Origin: Paragemmobacter straminiformis
GTDB taxonomy: Bacteria; Pseudomonadota; Alphaproteobacteria; Rhodobacterales; Rhodobacteraceae
Length of the DNA stretch: 64,000 bases
Assembly: GCF_014243445.1 (NCBI RefSeq)
Contig: NZ_JACLQD010000003.1
Location: 124,001-188,000 of the forward strand
Reading direction: 5' to 3'
Shown here: in pieces, positions 17,383 through 26,904 of the stretch
Position numbering within the stretch: the stretch's first letter is position 1
Layout of the letters: the number at the start of each line of letters is the position of its first letter
Notes under the pieces: generated by a model
Seen by the model: only the letters and a program-made list of their open reading frames with translations
Database searches by the model: none
What the model was told of the DNA's origin: nothing
Made by a program: the position numbers and the translations under genes

Positions 17383-19202
17383 CAAAACGATTGCCCCAAT
17401 CCGACGTAGATCTGCACGCCGCCATCGGTCGTTCCGCCGACCGGCTTGGCGATGTCGAGGCGGATCGGGCCGAAGCCCGTGTCGTAGCGGAAGCCGATGC
17501 CCGCGCCGGAATGGCTGCGCGACTGGTCGGTGAAGAAGCCGTCGACGCCGATCTGGCCGTAATCGTAAAAGCCGACGATGCCGATCTTTTTGGTCACGCC
17601 AAGGCGGGCTTCGAGTTGCGAGCCGAGGAAATACGAGCCGCCGATGCGCGAGGTCTGGTTGTTGATGCGCAGCACGTTCACGCCAAGCGACTGGTAGGGC
17701 TGGCCGCGCACGGTGCCGCCGCCGCCGGAATAGAACAGGGCGTCGCGCGGGGTGCCAAGCAGGCTTGCGCCATAGATCGCACCGCCCTGAATGCGGGCGG
17801 CAAGGGTGATGCGGCCCGTTGCGAAGCTGTGATAGGCGCGCGCGTCCCATGTGAAGCGGACGCCGCTGTCGGTGGTGCCGAAGCCCAGAAAGGGTTTCGC
17901 CTCGGCGTCGACAAAGAAGCCGCGTGTGGCATCGGTCGCGTCGTCGCGCCGGTCCCATGTAAAGCCGAGGGGCAGCGAGACGTTGCGGAACTCGAAGGCC
18001 GAGACGGTGTCGCGCCCTTTGGAGAAATCGTAGCTGAAGCCGGTGCGGGCGGTGAGTTCTGTCGAAAAGATCTGCGTCGCGGTCAGTCCGACCGAGGCGA
18101 GATCGGCGCTGTAGTCGAGATCGTCGACATGGCCGATTTCGGCCCGCAGGCCGACGGTTGTGTCGGCGGTGAAGGTTGCGGGGCGGTCGAGCGTGACGCC
18201 AAGGTTGTAATCGGTGCCGCTGGATTGCGCGCCGAGATTGCCGATCTCGCCGTAGACCTTGAGCCGCTCGGCCCCGCCCAGAAGGTTGCGGTGCATCCAG
18301 TAGCCGGACAGGGTGACGCCGTCGAGGCTGGCCACTTCGGCGCCAAGGCTGTAGCGGCGGGTCTTTTCTTCGACCACGGTGGCGGTGATGGGCAGCAGGT
18401 CGGGGGCGGTGATCGTGTCGGACTCGGCCAGCGAGACGGATTTGAACACGCCGGTCCGGCGCAGGCGGGTGGCGGCGAGGTCGAGTTCCGCAGGGCTGAA
18501 GGTTTCGCCCGATGGCAGGCCCGCGATGGCGCGGATGCGTTCGGGGCGCATGCGCTCTTGTCCCTTGATGACAAGCGGGCCGAAGCGCAGGCGCGGGCCG
18601 GGGTCAAGGGCGATGCTGGCCGAGAGCAGGGCGCTGGCATGATTGGCGGTGATGTCCTGACCGGCCACGCCGGCCTTGGCATGGCCGCGCTTGCGCCAGC
18701 CTTCGACGCCTGCGGCGGCGGCGCTGCGGATGCTGCCGGAGCGGGCGATCCCGCCTGTGCGGAAATCGTCGGGCAGGGTGGTGCCACGGGCGAGCGGGGC
18801 AACCGTGGCGCGCGAGAAGCGGAAGGCGGGGCCGGGTTCGACGGTGACGCGGATCACGTCGATGCGGCGGGGCGCGTCGAGCGGGGCGATGGAGGCGGCC
18901 TCGCGCCCGTCGATCAGGATGTGGATGACGCCCGAGTAATGGCCCGCCGCGTAAAGCGTGCCGAGGAGCTGGGCATATTCGGCCTGTGCGGCGGCAAAGA
19001 GGTCTTGCGCGTTGGTCTGGTCGTCGCTTTGCGAGATAAGAAGCAGCGACGAGGCCCGCAGCGCCGAGGCGAGGTCATCGGCCGCGCCGGGGGTGAGAAA
19101 GTCGATCCGGTCAAGCGCCAGTGCCGGTTGCGCCGCAAAAAGCGCCGCGCAGGCGGCCGCGATGGACAGGCGGCGCAGGGCATGAAGCGGGGATGGCGGC
19201 AC
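17382..19202 (-). CDS. tamA: Outer-membrane assembly factor TamA (BamA/Omp85 family)
   Basis: A 606-residue Omp85 protein. It has a Sec signal (LSIAAACAALFAAQPALA), a periplasmic part with POTRA-like segments (for example IDVIRVTVEPGPAFRFSRA and RLRFGPLVIKGQERMRPERI) and a C-terminal 16-strand barrel ending in GGVQIYVGLGQSF. The barrel includes the conserved loop sequence with GGGGTVRGQPYQSLG, a variant of the (V/I)RG-Y/F motif. It acts in the outer membrane with TamB, encoded next. GTG 19202 is chosen because GAGG lies six bases before it; a TTG at 19208 directly abuts that ribosome site. The 122 bp up to the xylR stop should hold the tamAB promoter. Confidence 0.92.
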   Translation of the reverse strand: MPPSPLHALRRLSIAAACAALFAAQPALALDRIDFLTPGAADDLASALRASSLLLISQSDDQTNAQDLFAAAQAEYAQLLGTLYAAGHYSGVIHILIDGREAASIAPLDAPRRIDVIRVTVEPGPAFRFSRATVAPLARGTTLPDDFRTGGIARSGSIRSAAAAGVEGWRKRGHAKAGVAGQDITANHASALLSASIALDPGPRLRFGPLVIKGQERMRPERIRAIAGLPSGETFSPAELDLAATRLRRTGVFKSVSLAESDTITAPDLLPITATVVEEKTRRYSLGAEVASLDGVTLSGYWMHRNLLGGAERLKVYGEIGNLGAQSSGTDYNLGVTLDRPATFTADTTVGLRAEIGHVDDLDYSADLASVGLTATQIFSTELTARTGFSYDFSKGRDTVSAFEFRNVSLPLGFTWDRRDDATDATRGFFVDAEAKPFLGFGTTDSGVRFTWDARAYHSFATGRITLAARIQGGAIYGASLLGTPRDALFYSGGGGTVRGQPYQSLGVNVLRINNQTSRIGGSYFLGSQLEARLGVTKKIGIVGFYDYGQIGVDGFFTDQSRSHSGAGIGFRYDTGFGPIRLDIAKPVGGTTDGGVQIYVGLGQSF

Positions 19203-19324
19203 AATCAACCTCGGGGCGCTGGGCTTTTAACTATTGCAACTAGCCCAAGCCTGCGCAACGCAAAGAAGTTCCGTGTGCGACCCGCGCGATGCGGCGTTTT
19301 CCCGCTTGGGCCGCGCCGCGCGGT

Positions 19325-20599
19325 CTATTGGGCGGCGATGTCGCGGGCCGGTTGCAGCAGCCCTTCGCTGACGAAGGAGAGGGCGAGTGCCGCCGCGCCA
19401 TGCGCCCAGAGCAGGTCGCCCCAGGCGTGGATTTCGATGGGCGGGCGGGGGCGGCCCGACTGGATGGCAAGGTTGTCCATCTCGGCCAGCGTTTCCTGCG
19501 CGTAGAGGTAATCGTAGCGCATCCGTTCGCCCGACAGGATGATAAGGGCGGGGTCGAACAGGTTGATGACGTTGGACAGGCCCACGGCAAGGTAACGGCC
19601 CGCACGGCGAAAGATCGACCGCGCGGCGGTGTTGCCCGCCTTGGCGTGGTCGTAAAGGCTTTCGAGGAGGATGGCGATGGACTGCCCCTCGCGGTGGGTC
19701 CAGTTGAGGGCGGTCGTCGCCTCGCGCGCAAGGGCGTAGTCGGCGATATAGGCCTCGAGGCAGCCGCGCTGGCCGCAGCGGCAAAGCGCGCCGTCGAGCT
19801 GCACCTTGGTATGGCCAAGTTCCATGCCGAGTCCGTGGGCGCCGCGATAGATGCGGTGGTTGATGACGTAACCCATGCCCACGCCGTGTTCGATGGTGAC
19901 GACGGCAAAGTCGGCAAGGCCGCGGCCCGCGCCGAACCACAGTTCGGCCAGCGTGACGAGGTTGGCGTCGTTGTCGATGGTCACCGGCAGGCCGACACGG
20001 GCCGAGGCGGCGGCGGCAAGGGGAACGGTGCGGTCGGACAGGACCGAGGACCACATGACAGTGCCGCTTCCGGTATCGACGAAGCCCGGCACGCCGACGC
20101 CGAGGGCGGAGAGGTCGGATCTTGCGATGCCCGCCTTGGCGCAGACGCGGTTGAGCAGGGTTTCGATGGCGTCAAGGATTTCGGGCGTGGTCATCGGGCC
20201 GGGGCGGCGGGGGATGACATCGTCGGCGATGAGGTTGCCCGCGAAATCGATGATGACGGCGGTATGTTCGCGGTCGGAGAGCTTCATTCCCGCCACGCGA
20301 TGGGCCGAGGCGCGGACGCCAAGCGCCACGGCGGGGCGGCCGCGCCCCTGGTCGATGTCGCGCGGGGCAGCGATTTCCTCGATCAGTCCCGCTTCGATCA
20401 GCTCTTGCGTGATGGTCGTGACCGAGGCGGGGCTGACGCCAAGATCCTTGGCGACCTGCACACGCGGAATGAGGCCCGCCGCGCGCACGCGTTCGAAAAC
20501 CTGCTGGCGAAGCGGGCGCAGCGTGTCGCTGAGCGGAGGAATCAGCGGGCCGCAGCCCCGCCGCCCCTCTGACCGCTCGCGATGCTCGACGCTGTGCAT
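19325..20599 (-). CDS. xylR: ROK family transcriptional regulator, probable xylose repressor
   Basis: A 424-residue ROK repressor. A winged-helix DNA-binding part (VFERVRAAGLIPRVQVAKDLG followed by SPASVTTITQELIEAGLI) lies at about residues 35-75. It is followed by a sugar-kinase fold with GVGVPGFVDTGSG, the Asp pair in TIDNDANLVTLAE, the EHGVGMGYV phosphate loop and the ROK zinc motif with Cys residues in CRCGQRGCLEAYI. It is transcribed away from the xyl operon, the usual place for its regulator. ATG 20599 has AAGG eight bases upstream; a TTG five codons earlier is possible. The match to xylose is from context and from memory of XylR in Rhizobiales and Rhodobacterales, where D-xylose or a related ligand lifts repression. 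Confidence 0.85.
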   Translation of the reverse strand: MHSVEHRERSEGRRGCGPLIPPLSDTLRPLRQQVFERVRAAGLIPRVQVAKDLGVSPASVTTITQELIEAGLIEEIAAPRDIDQGRGRPAVALGVRASAHRVAGMKLSDREHTAVIIDFAGNLIADDVIPRRPGPMTTPEILDAIETLLNRVCAKAGIARSDLSALGVGVPGFVDTGSGTVMWSSVLSDRTVPLAAAASARVGLPVTIDNDANLVTLAELWFGAGRGLADFAVVTIEHGVGMGYVINHRIYRGAHGLGMELGHTKVQLDGALCRCGQRGCLEAYIADYALAREATTALNWTHREGQSIAILLESLYDHAKAGNTAARSIFRRAGRYLAVGLSNVINLFDPALIILSGERMRYDYLYAQETLAEMDNLAIQSGRPRPPIEIHAWGDLLWAHGAAALALSFVSEGLLQPARDIAAQ

Positions 20600-20725
20600 T
20601 TCTTCGACCTTCAAAGTAAAAAGCTAAGCGTTCATGGGCTTTTGCCGCATAGCTCGCCCGAAAATTGCTGCAGAGCGGCATGAAACCGCCCTGATTTGCA
20701 GCGTCTTTAGCCTGAAGCAGCATTT

Positions 20726-20746
20726 TTATTTTGACAAGTGAAATAA
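20726..20746 (+). promoter_or_regulatory. Candidate XylR operator over the xylF -35 region
   Basis: A perfect 6-bp inverted repeat TTATTT-N9-AAATAA is centred at 20736 and is AT-rich against a GC-rich background. It contains a consensus -35 hexamer TTGACA (20731-20736). It lies 78 bp before the xylF start, in the gap between divergent xylR and xylF. A dimeric ROK repressor bound here would block RNA polymerase. A good -10 at the right distance is not obvious. Confidence 0.5.
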
Positions 20747-20823
20747 TTAACGGCAGTTTTCCCCGCGTGCCGACGAATCTGTCGGACCGGCCATGCGTTG
20801 GCCGCATCCATGGGAGGATAAAA

Positions 20824-21849
20824 ATGCATAAGGTATTTCTCGCCGCCGTCGTCGCGGTGGCCGGCTTCTCGTCGGCCGCGCTGGCCGAGGGCAAGAAGAT
20901 CGGTGTGTCCTGGGCCCAGTTCCAGGAAGAGCGCTGGAAGATCGACGAAGCTGCCATGAAGGCCGCCATCGAAGCCGCCGGCAACGAATACGTCTCGGCT
21001 GACGCCCAGTCGTCGGCTGAAAAGCAGCTTTCGGACATCGACGCGCTGATCAGCCAGGGTGTCGACGCCCTGATCATCAACGCCTGGGACAAGGACGCCA
21101 TCGGGCCGGCCATCGAAAAAGCCGCTGCCGAAGGCATTCCGGTCGTCGGCTATGACCGCCTGATCGAAGACAACCGCACCTTCTATCTGACCTTCGACAA
21201 CGTCGGCGTCGGCAAGATCATCGCGGAAAACGTGTTCGCCGCTGCCCCCAAGGGCAACTATGCGATCATCAAGGGCGACCCTGGTGACCCGAACGTCGGC
21301 TTCCTGCTTCAGGGCATGATGTCGGTGATTCAGCCGGCCGTCGACTCGGGCGACATCAAGATCGTCGGTGAAGCGAACTCGGACGGCTGGAAGCCCGAGA
21401 ACGCCCAGAAGAACATGGAACAGATCCTGACCGCGAACGACAACAAGGTCGACGCTGTCCTGTCGCAGAACGACGGCATGGCCGGTGGCGCTGCCGCTGC
21501 TTTGGCAGCACAGGGTCTGAACGTTCCGCTGGGTGGTCAGGACGGCGACCTTGCCGCGATCAACCGTGTGGCCCGTGGCACCCAGACCGTTTCGGTCTGG
21601 AAAGACGCGCGCCAGCTTGGCAAGGCCGCTGGCGAAATCGCTTCGTCGCTGGCTGACGGCGCTGCGCTTGACGCGGTTCCGGGTGCGACCAAGTTCTCGG
21701 GCGGCGAGAAGGGCGTTGAGATGAATGCGATCCTTCTGACCCCGACCGCGATCACCAAGGACACCGTGAACCTGGCGATCGACGCCGGCCACATCACCAA
21801 GGAAGCCGCTTGCGAAGGCGCGGTTGCCGGCGTGAAGGGCTGCGAATAA
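20824..21849 (+). CDS. xylF: D-xylose ABC transporter, periplasmic substrate-binding protein
   Basis: A 341-residue type I periplasmic binding protein. It has a signal peptide (HKVFLAAVVAVAGFSSAALA), then strands and loops of the XylF branch: GVSWAQFQEERWKIDEAAM, AQSSAEKQLSDIDALI, INAWDKDAIGPAIEKA, VVGYDRLIEDN, LSQNDGMAGGAAAAL and GQDGDLAAINRVARGTQTVS. These include the Asn-Asp and Gln-Asp-Gly-Asp ligand-site motifs of sugar binders. ATG 20824 follows GGGAGGA. Codon use here is cleaner (more TCG, GGC, AAG) than around it, which fits the high expression of a binding protein. First gene of the xylFHGBA operon. Confidence 0.95.
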   Translation: MHKVFLAAVVAVAGFSSAALAEGKKIGVSWAQFQEERWKIDEAAMKAAIEAAGNEYVSADAQSSAEKQLSDIDALISQGVDALIINAWDKDAIGPAIEKAAAEGIPVVGYDRLIEDNRTFYLTFDNVGVGKIIAENVFAAAPKGNYAIIKGDPGDPNVGFLLQGMMSVIQPAVDSGDIKIVGEANSDGWKPENAQKNMEQILTANDNKVDAVLSQNDGMAGGAAAALAAQGLNVPLGGQDGDLAAINRVARGTQTVSVWKDARQLGKAAGEIASSLADGAALDAVPGATKFSGGEKGVEMNAILLTPTAITKDTVNLAIDAGHITKEAACEGAVAGVKGCE

Positions 21850-21861
21850 TCGCTTGAACGC

Positions 21862-21897
21862 GGGGCGCCGGTCCGAAAGGGCCGGCGCCCTTGTTTA
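21862..21897 (+). terminator. Intercistronic hairpin after xylF
   Basis: Strong stem-loop GGGGCGCCGGTCC-GAAA-GGGCCGGCGCCC followed by TTGTTT. It lies 12 bp after the xylF stop and 106 bp before xylH. Such a structure typically lets the binding-protein mRNA outnumber the permease and ATPase parts, by partial termination or by blocking 3' decay. Confidence 0.75.
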
Positions 21898-22003
21898 TCG
21901 ACGGGCCGGACATGACCGGCCGATGCGTCCTCACCGGTTTGACGCTGCCGATCCGGAGTGACCCGATCCGCAGGCGCCGCCTCTCAGCATCATTGGACGA
22001 GAC

Positions 22004-23323
22004 ATGACCGAAACAACCCATCAACCCCAAGCCCAAGACAAGGCCGAGGGAGCGATTGCCCGCTTTCTGCGCGCGACGGAACTTGACCCGCGACTGATCG
22101 GCATGGTCGGTGCGCTGCTGCTTATCTGGGTGGGTTTCCACCTTTACGGCGCGCTGGTGCTGGGTGACGGATCGTTCCTGACGCCGCGCAACCTGTGGAA
22201 CCTGTCGGTGCAGACGGCATCGATCGGGATCATGGCGACGGGGATGGTGCTGGTCATCATCACGCGCAACATCGACCTGTCGGTCGGTTCGATCGTCGGT
22301 GTGACGGGCATGTACATGGGCCTGTTGCAGGTGGAATGGCTGCCGCAATATGTCGGCCTTGGCCATCCGATGATCTGGATCGTGACGGTCGCCTTCGGCA
22401 TCATCATGGGGGCGCTGATCGGCGCGCTTCAGGGCGGCATGATCGCCTATCTGAGCATTCCTTCCTTTATCGTCACGCTGGGCGGTCTTTTGGTCTGGCG
22501 CGGCGTCGCCTTTCTGGCATCGAGCGGGCGGACGATTTCGCCGGTGGATTCGACCTTTGCGCTGATCGGGGGCGGGCCATACGGATCGATCGGCGCGACC
22601 GGAAGCTGGATCATCGCGGCCATTGCCAGTGCCGGTGTGATCTGGCTGGTGCTGAACGGGCGCAAGAACCGCAGGCTGCACGGCTTTCCGCTGCGTCCGG
22701 TCTGGGCCGAATGGTTCATGGGGCTGCTGGGCTGCTCGATCATCGTGATCGCGACGCTGATCGTGAACTCGTATCCCTGGCCGAAGGGTATTCTCAAGGA
22801 CTATTACGCCACGCTGGGACAGGACGTGCCCGAGGGCGTGTTCATCGCGCATGGCTATGCCTATCCGGTCATCCTGCTGGCGGTGGTCGCCATTCTGATG
22901 ACGATCCTGATGACGCGGACGCGGTTTGGCCGCTATGTGTTCGCCATCGGTGGCAACCCCGAAGCGGCGGCACTGTCGGGGATCAATACCCGCGCCATGA
23001 CGGTGAAGATATTCGCGCTGATGGGCGGGCTTGCCGGTCTGGCGGGGGTCATCGCCTCGGCCCGTCTGAACAGCGCCACCAACGCGCTGGGGGATCTGGA
23101 CGAACTTTACGTGATCGCCTCGGCGGTTGTGGGGGGCACGTCGCTGGCCGGCGGCGTCGGCACGATCTACGGCGCGATCATCGGCGCGCTGGTGCTTGTG
23201 TCGTTGCAGACCGGCATGGTGCTGATCGGCTTCGGGGACGGTTCCTACCGCAAGATCGTAATCGGTGCGGCGCTGGTTCTGGCCGTCTATCTCGACATCA
23301 TCTACCGCAAGCGCATCAAGTAA
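22004..23323 (+). CDS. xylH: D-xylose ABC transporter, permease
   Basis: A 439-residue membrane permease of the ribose/xylose (BPD_transp_2) family with about ten helices. Recognisable parts are [20 protein letters not shown] near residue 75 (the family signature with NIDLSVGS), [35 protein letters not shown] and the late [21 protein letters not shown] with the helical coupling region. The insert between helices, with [16 protein letters not shown] and the [12 protein letters not shown] loop, makes it longer than RbsC and matches XylH. It forms the transmembrane dimer that works with XylF and XylG. ATG 22004 is far enough from xylF to leave room for the hairpin described above. Confidence 0.94.
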   Translation: MTETTHQPQAQDKAEGAIARFLRATELDPRLIGMVGALLLIWVGFHLYGALVLGDGSFLTPRNLWNLSVQTASIGIMATGMVLVIITRNIDLSVGSIVGVTGMYMGLLQVEWLPQYVGLGHPMIWIVTVAFGIIMGALIGALQGGMIAYLSIPSFIVTLGGLLVWRGVAFLASSGRTISPVDSTFALIGGGPYGSIGATGSWIIAAIASAGVIWLVLNGRKNRRLHGFPLRPVWAEWFMGLLGCSIIVIATLIVNSYPWPKGILKDYYATLGQDVPEGVFIAHGYAYPVILLAVVAILMTILMTRTRFGRYVFAIGGNPEAAALSGINTRAMTVKIFALMGGLAGLAGVIASARLNSATNALGDLDELYVIASAVVGGTSLAGGVGTIYGAIIGALVLVSLQTGMVLIGFGDGSYRKIVIGAALVLAVYLDIIYRKRIK

Positions 23324-23336
23324 GGGGAGAGAAGCC

Positions 23337-24098
23337 ATGAGCACCAACCGCGGAACACCCCTTGTCGAAATGCGCGACATCTCGATCTCGTTCGGGGGGA
23401 TCAAGGCGGTCGACCACGTGACGGTCGACCTTTACCCCGGCGAGGTCGTGGGGTTGCTGGGCCATAACGGCGCGGGCAAGTCGACGCTGATCAAATGCCT
23501 GTCGGGCGCCTATCAGGCCGATGCGGGCGAAATCCGCATCAACGGCGAAAAGGTCGAGATCACCAGCCCCCGCGATGCACGGGCGCAGAACATCGAGACG
23601 ATCTACCAGACGCTTGCGCTGGCCGATAACCTCGATGCCGCGTCGAACCTTTTCCTCGGGCGCGAGATCGTCAACAGCTTCGGTTTCGTGGACGAGACGA
23701 AGATGGAAGCCGAGACGCGCAAGATCATGGCGCGGCTGAACCCCAACTTCCGCAAGTTCAACGTGCCGGTAAGCGCGCTTTCGGGCGGGCAGCGCCAGTC
23801 GGTCGCCATCGCGCGGGCGGTCTATTTCAACGCCAAGATCCTGATCATGGACGAACCGACCGCCGCCCTTGGCCCGCACGAGACGCAGATGGTGGCCGAG
23901 CTGATCGAAGAATTGAAAAAGCAGGGACTTGGCATTTTTCTTATCGAACATGACATTCACAACGTCATGAAGCTGTGCGATAGGGCGAGTGTGATGAAGA
24001 ACGGACAGCTTGTCGGCACGGTCAACGTGAACGAAGTGACCGATGACGACATTCTTGGCATGATCATCATGGGCAAGAAACCTGCAAAGGCAGCATGA
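23337..24098 (+). CDS. xylG: D-xylose ABC transporter, ATP-binding protein (single ATPase domain)
   Basis: A 253-residue ATPase. Motifs: Walker [10 protein letters not shown] at ~43-51, Q-loop region in [10 protein letters not shown], signature LSGGQRQS, Walker [13 protein letters not shown] and switch His in [11 protein letters not shown]. coli XylG has two fused ATPase domains (about 510 residues); this single-domain form would act as a homodimer, as I recall for many alphaproteobacterial xylose and ribose systems. ATG 23337 has GGGGAGAG upstream. Its stop overlaps the xylB start (ATGATG), so transport and catabolism genes are coupled. Confidence 0.93.
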   Translation: MSTNRGTPLVEMRDISISFGGIKAVDHVTVDLYPGEVVGLLGHNGAGKSTLIKCLSGAYQADAGEIRINGEKVEITSPRDARAQNIETIYQTLALADNLDAASNLFLGREIVNSFGFVDETKMEAETRKIMARLNPNFRKFNVPVSALSGGQRQSVAIARAVYFNAKILIMDEPTAALGPHETQMVAELIEELKKQGLGIFLIEHDIHNVMKLCDRASVMKNGQLVGTVNVNEVTDDDILGMIIMGKKPAKAA

Positions 24099-25534
24099 TG
24101 TATATCGGACTTGATCTTGGCACCTCCGGCCTCAAGGGGGTGTTGATCGACGACGCGCAGAAGGTGCTGGCGGAAGCGTCGGCACCTTTGACCGTGCAGC
24201 GCCCGGCCGAGGGGCACAGCGAACAGCTTCCCGCCGACTGGATCGCCGCCGCCGAGATCGTGATGGAGGCTTTGGCCGCCCACGGTCTGGGGTCGGTGCG
24301 CGGGATCGGGCTGTCGGGGCATATGCATGGCGCCACGCTGCTGGATGCCGCGGACGAGGTGCTGCGTCCCTGCATCCTGTGGAATGACACGCGCAGCCAT
24401 GAAGAGGCTGCCGAGCTGGACGGCGACCCGCAGTTCCGCCGGATCACCGGCAACATCGTGTTTCCGGGCTTTACCGCGCCGAAACTGGTCTGGGTGCAGC
24501 GCCACGAGCCGCGCATCTGGGAAAAGGTGGCCAAGGTTCTGCTGCCCAAGGACTATCTGCGGCTTTGGCTGACGGGCGAGCATGTGGCCGAGATGTCGGA
24601 TGCCGCAGGGACGAGCTGGCTTGATACCGGCAAGCGCGACTGGTCCGAGGAGTGTCTGGCCGCGACAGGGCTGAGCCGTGCGCAGATGCCCCGTCTGGTC
24701 GAGGGGTCGCAGGTTTCGGGATCGTTGCGTGACGCGCTGGCAAGCCGCTGGGGATTGCCCAAGGGCGTTGTCGTGGCCGGTGGCGGCGGCGACAATGCGG
24801 CTTCGGGCGTGGGCGTCGGCGTGGTGCGGGCGGGCGATGCCTTTGTGTCGCTTGGCACAAGCGGCGTGCTGTTCGCGGCGAACGACGGCTATCAGCCCGC
24901 GCCCGAGACGGCTGTCCATACCTTTTGCCACGCGTTGCCGGACACTTGGCACCAGATGGGCGTGATCCTTGCCGCGACCGATGCGCTGAACTGGTATGCG
25001 GGTCTGGTGGGCGAGACGGCGGCAAAGCTGACCGGATCGCTTGGGGATTTGCAGGCTCCGGGGAAGGGTATTTTCCTGCCCTATCTGGGCGGAGAGCGGA
25101 CCCCGCTGAACGATGCCGCCATCCGCGGCGCTTTCCTTGGGCTGGAACATGCGACCGACCGCGCGGCGGGCACGCGGGCTGTGCTGGAGGGCGTGACATT
25201 CGCCATCCGCGACAGCCGCGACGCGCTGGCGGCGACCGGCACAAAGCTGGAGCGGTTGCTTGCGGTCGGGGGCGGGTCGCGGTCGGAGTATTGGTTGCGT
25301 GCGATCGCGACGGCGCTGGACATTCCGGTGCAATTGCCCGTGGCGGGCGATTTCGGCGGGGCATTCGGTGCCGCGCGCCTTGGCCTGATGGCCGCCACCG
25401 GCGCGGGCGCAGAAGTGGCGACCTTGCCGCCGATTGCAAAGACCATCGAACCTGACCGCAGGCTTACGGCGGCCTTCGACGCGGGCCATGCCCGCTACCA
25501 TGCCGCGCAAACCGCTATTCGAGGCTTGAAATGA
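24095..25534 (+). CDS. xylB: Xylulokinase
   Basis: Phosphorylates D-xylulose to xylulose 5-phosphate, which enters the pentose phosphate pathway. The 479-residue FGGY kinase starts with [16 protein letters not shown] (phosphate-1 loop) and has the substrate-site block [23 protein letters not shown], the catalytic region [14 protein letters not shown] and the late [18 protein letters not shown]. The SGHMHG and WNDTRS signatures separate xylulokinases from glycerol kinases. It overlaps xylG (ATGATG) and xylA (ATGA). All steps from external xylose to xylulose 5-phosphate are therefore encoded in five adjacent genes. Confidence 0.95.
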   Translation: MMYIGLDLGTSGLKGVLIDDAQKVLAEASAPLTVQRPAEGHSEQLPADWIAAAEIVMEALAAHGLGSVRGIGLSGHMHGATLLDAADEVLRPCILWNDTRSHEEAAELDGDPQFRRITGNIVFPGFTAPKLVWVQRHEPRIWEKVAKVLLPKDYLRLWLTGEHVAEMSDAAGTSWLDTGKRDWSEECLAATGLSRAQMPRLVEGSQVSGSLRDALASRWGLPKGVVVAGGGGDNAASGVGVGVVRAGDAFVSLGTSGVLFAANDGYQPAPETAVHTFCHALPDTWHQMGVILAATDALNWYAGLVGETAAKLTGSLGDLQAPGKGIFLPYLGGERTPLNDAAIRGAFLGLEHATDRAAGTRAVLEGVTFAIRDSRDALAATGTKLERLLAVGGGSRSEYWLRAIATALDIPVQLPVAGDFGGAFGAARLGLMAATGAGAEVATLPPIAKTIEPDRRLTAAFDAGHARYHAAQTAIRGLK

Positions 25535-26832
25535 CCGATTTCTTCAAAGGCATCCCGCAGATCAAATACGAGGGGCCGGACAGCACAAACGAGTTCGCCT
25601 TCCGGCATTACAACCCCGACGAGGTGATTCTGGGCAAGCGGATGGAGGACCATCTGCGCTTTGCGGTCGCCTATTGGCACAGCTTTGCCTGGCCGGGCGG
25701 TGACCCGTTCGGCGGGCAGACGTTCGAGCGGCCGTGGTTCGGCGAGACGATGGCGCTGGCCAAGATGAAGGCCGATGTGGCGTTCGAGATGTTCGATATC
25801 CTGAACGCGCCCTTCTACTGCTTCCACGATGCGGATGCGCGGCCCGAGGGGGCGACCTTTGCCGAGAGCAAGCGCAACCTTGAGGAAATCGTTGACTACC
25901 TTGGCGAGAAGCAGGCCAGCCACAAGACGCAGCTTCTGTGGGGCACGGCCAACATGTTCAGCCACCGGCGCTGGATGTCGGGTGCCGCCACGAACCCCGA
26001 TCCGGACGTTTACGCCTATGCCGCCGCGACGGTGAAGGCGAACATGGATGCCACGCACAAGCTGAACGGCGCGAACTATGTGCTGTGGGGCGGGCGCGAG
26101 GGCTACGAGACGCTGCTCAACACCGATCTGAAGGCCGAGCGCGAACATGCGGGGCGCTTCCTTCAGCAGGTGGTCGAATACAAGCACAAGATCGGTTTCA
26201 AGGGCACGATCCTGATCGAGCCGAAGCCGCAAGAGCCGAGCAAGCACCAGTATGACTATGACGTGGCGACGGTGTACGGCTTCCTTGTGCAGTTCGGTCT
26301 GGAAAAAGAGGTCAAGCTGAACATCGAGCAGGGCCATGCCATTCTGGCGGGCCATTCCTTCGAGCATGAAATCGCGCTGGCCAACGCGCTGGGAATCTTT
26401 GGTTCGATCGACATGAACCGGAACGATTACCAGACCGGATGGGATACCGACCAGTTCCCGAACAACCATGCGGAAAAGGCCGTGGCCTTCTACGAAATCC
26501 TGCGGGCGGGCGGCTACACCACCGGCGGCACCAATTTCGATTCGAAGGTGCGGCGGCAATCGCTGGACCCCGAGGACCTGATCCTTGCCCATGTCGGCGG
26601 GATGGACGTTTGCGCCCGCGCGCTGAAATCGGCGGCAGCGCTGATGCAGGACGGCGCGATGGAGCGGGCGCGGGCCGAACGCTACGCCGGCTGGAACAAG
26701 CCCGAGGCCAAGGCACTGCTGGCCGGGTCGCTGGAAGATGCGGCGGCGGTGGTGACCGCCAAGGGGCTGAACCCCGAGCCGCGCTCGGGCCGTCAGGAGC
26801 GGTTGGAAAACCTTTGGAACCGCTTCGTCTGA
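25531..26832 (+). CDS. xylA: Xylose isomerase
   Basis: Converts D-xylose to D-xylulose. The 433-residue protein is a class II isomerase: it has the longer N-terminal region ([19 protein letters not shown]), the catalytic His in [12 protein letters not shown], the metal ligands in [19 protein letters not shown] and [18 protein letters not shown], and [19 protein letters not shown] with the second metal site. The start overlaps xylB (ATGA). A hairpin about 25 bp downstream separates it from the aldo/keto reductase. Activity should require Mg2+ or Mn2+ and be cytosolic. Confidence 0.96.
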   Translation: MTDFFKGIPQIKYEGPDSTNEFAFRHYNPDEVILGKRMEDHLRFAVAYWHSFAWPGGDPFGGQTFERPWFGETMALAKMKADVAFEMFDILNAPFYCFHDADARPEGATFAESKRNLEEIVDYLGEKQASHKTQLLWGTANMFSHRRWMSGAATNPDPDVYAYAAATVKANMDATHKLNGANYVLWGGREGYETLLNTDLKAEREHAGRFLQQVVEYKHKIGFKGTILIEPKPQEPSKHQYDYDVATVYGFLVQFGLEKEVKLNIEQGHAILAGHSFEHEIALANALGIFGSIDMNRNDYQTGWDTDQFPNNHAEKAVAFYEILRAGGYTTGGTNFDSKVRRQSLDPEDLILAHVGGMDVCARALKSAAALMQDGAMERARAERYAGWNKPEAKALLAGSLEDAAAVVTAKGLNPEPRSGRQERLENLWNRFV

Positions 26833-26856
26833 TTTGTTGATATGATGAACAGAACG

Positions 26857-26888
26857 GGCGGCGGTGTGGATGGCACCGCCGCCCTTGT
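26857..26888 (+). terminator. Hairpin after xylA
   Basis: Perfect 11-bp stem GGGCGGCGGTG/CACCGCCGCCC with a 7-nt loop, followed by TTGT. It lies between xylA and the next gene and overlaps the ribosome-site region of that gene at its 3' side. It could end or attenuate the xyl transcript. Confidence 0.65.
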
Positions 26889-26904
26889 CATGATGGAGGA
26901 CGCG

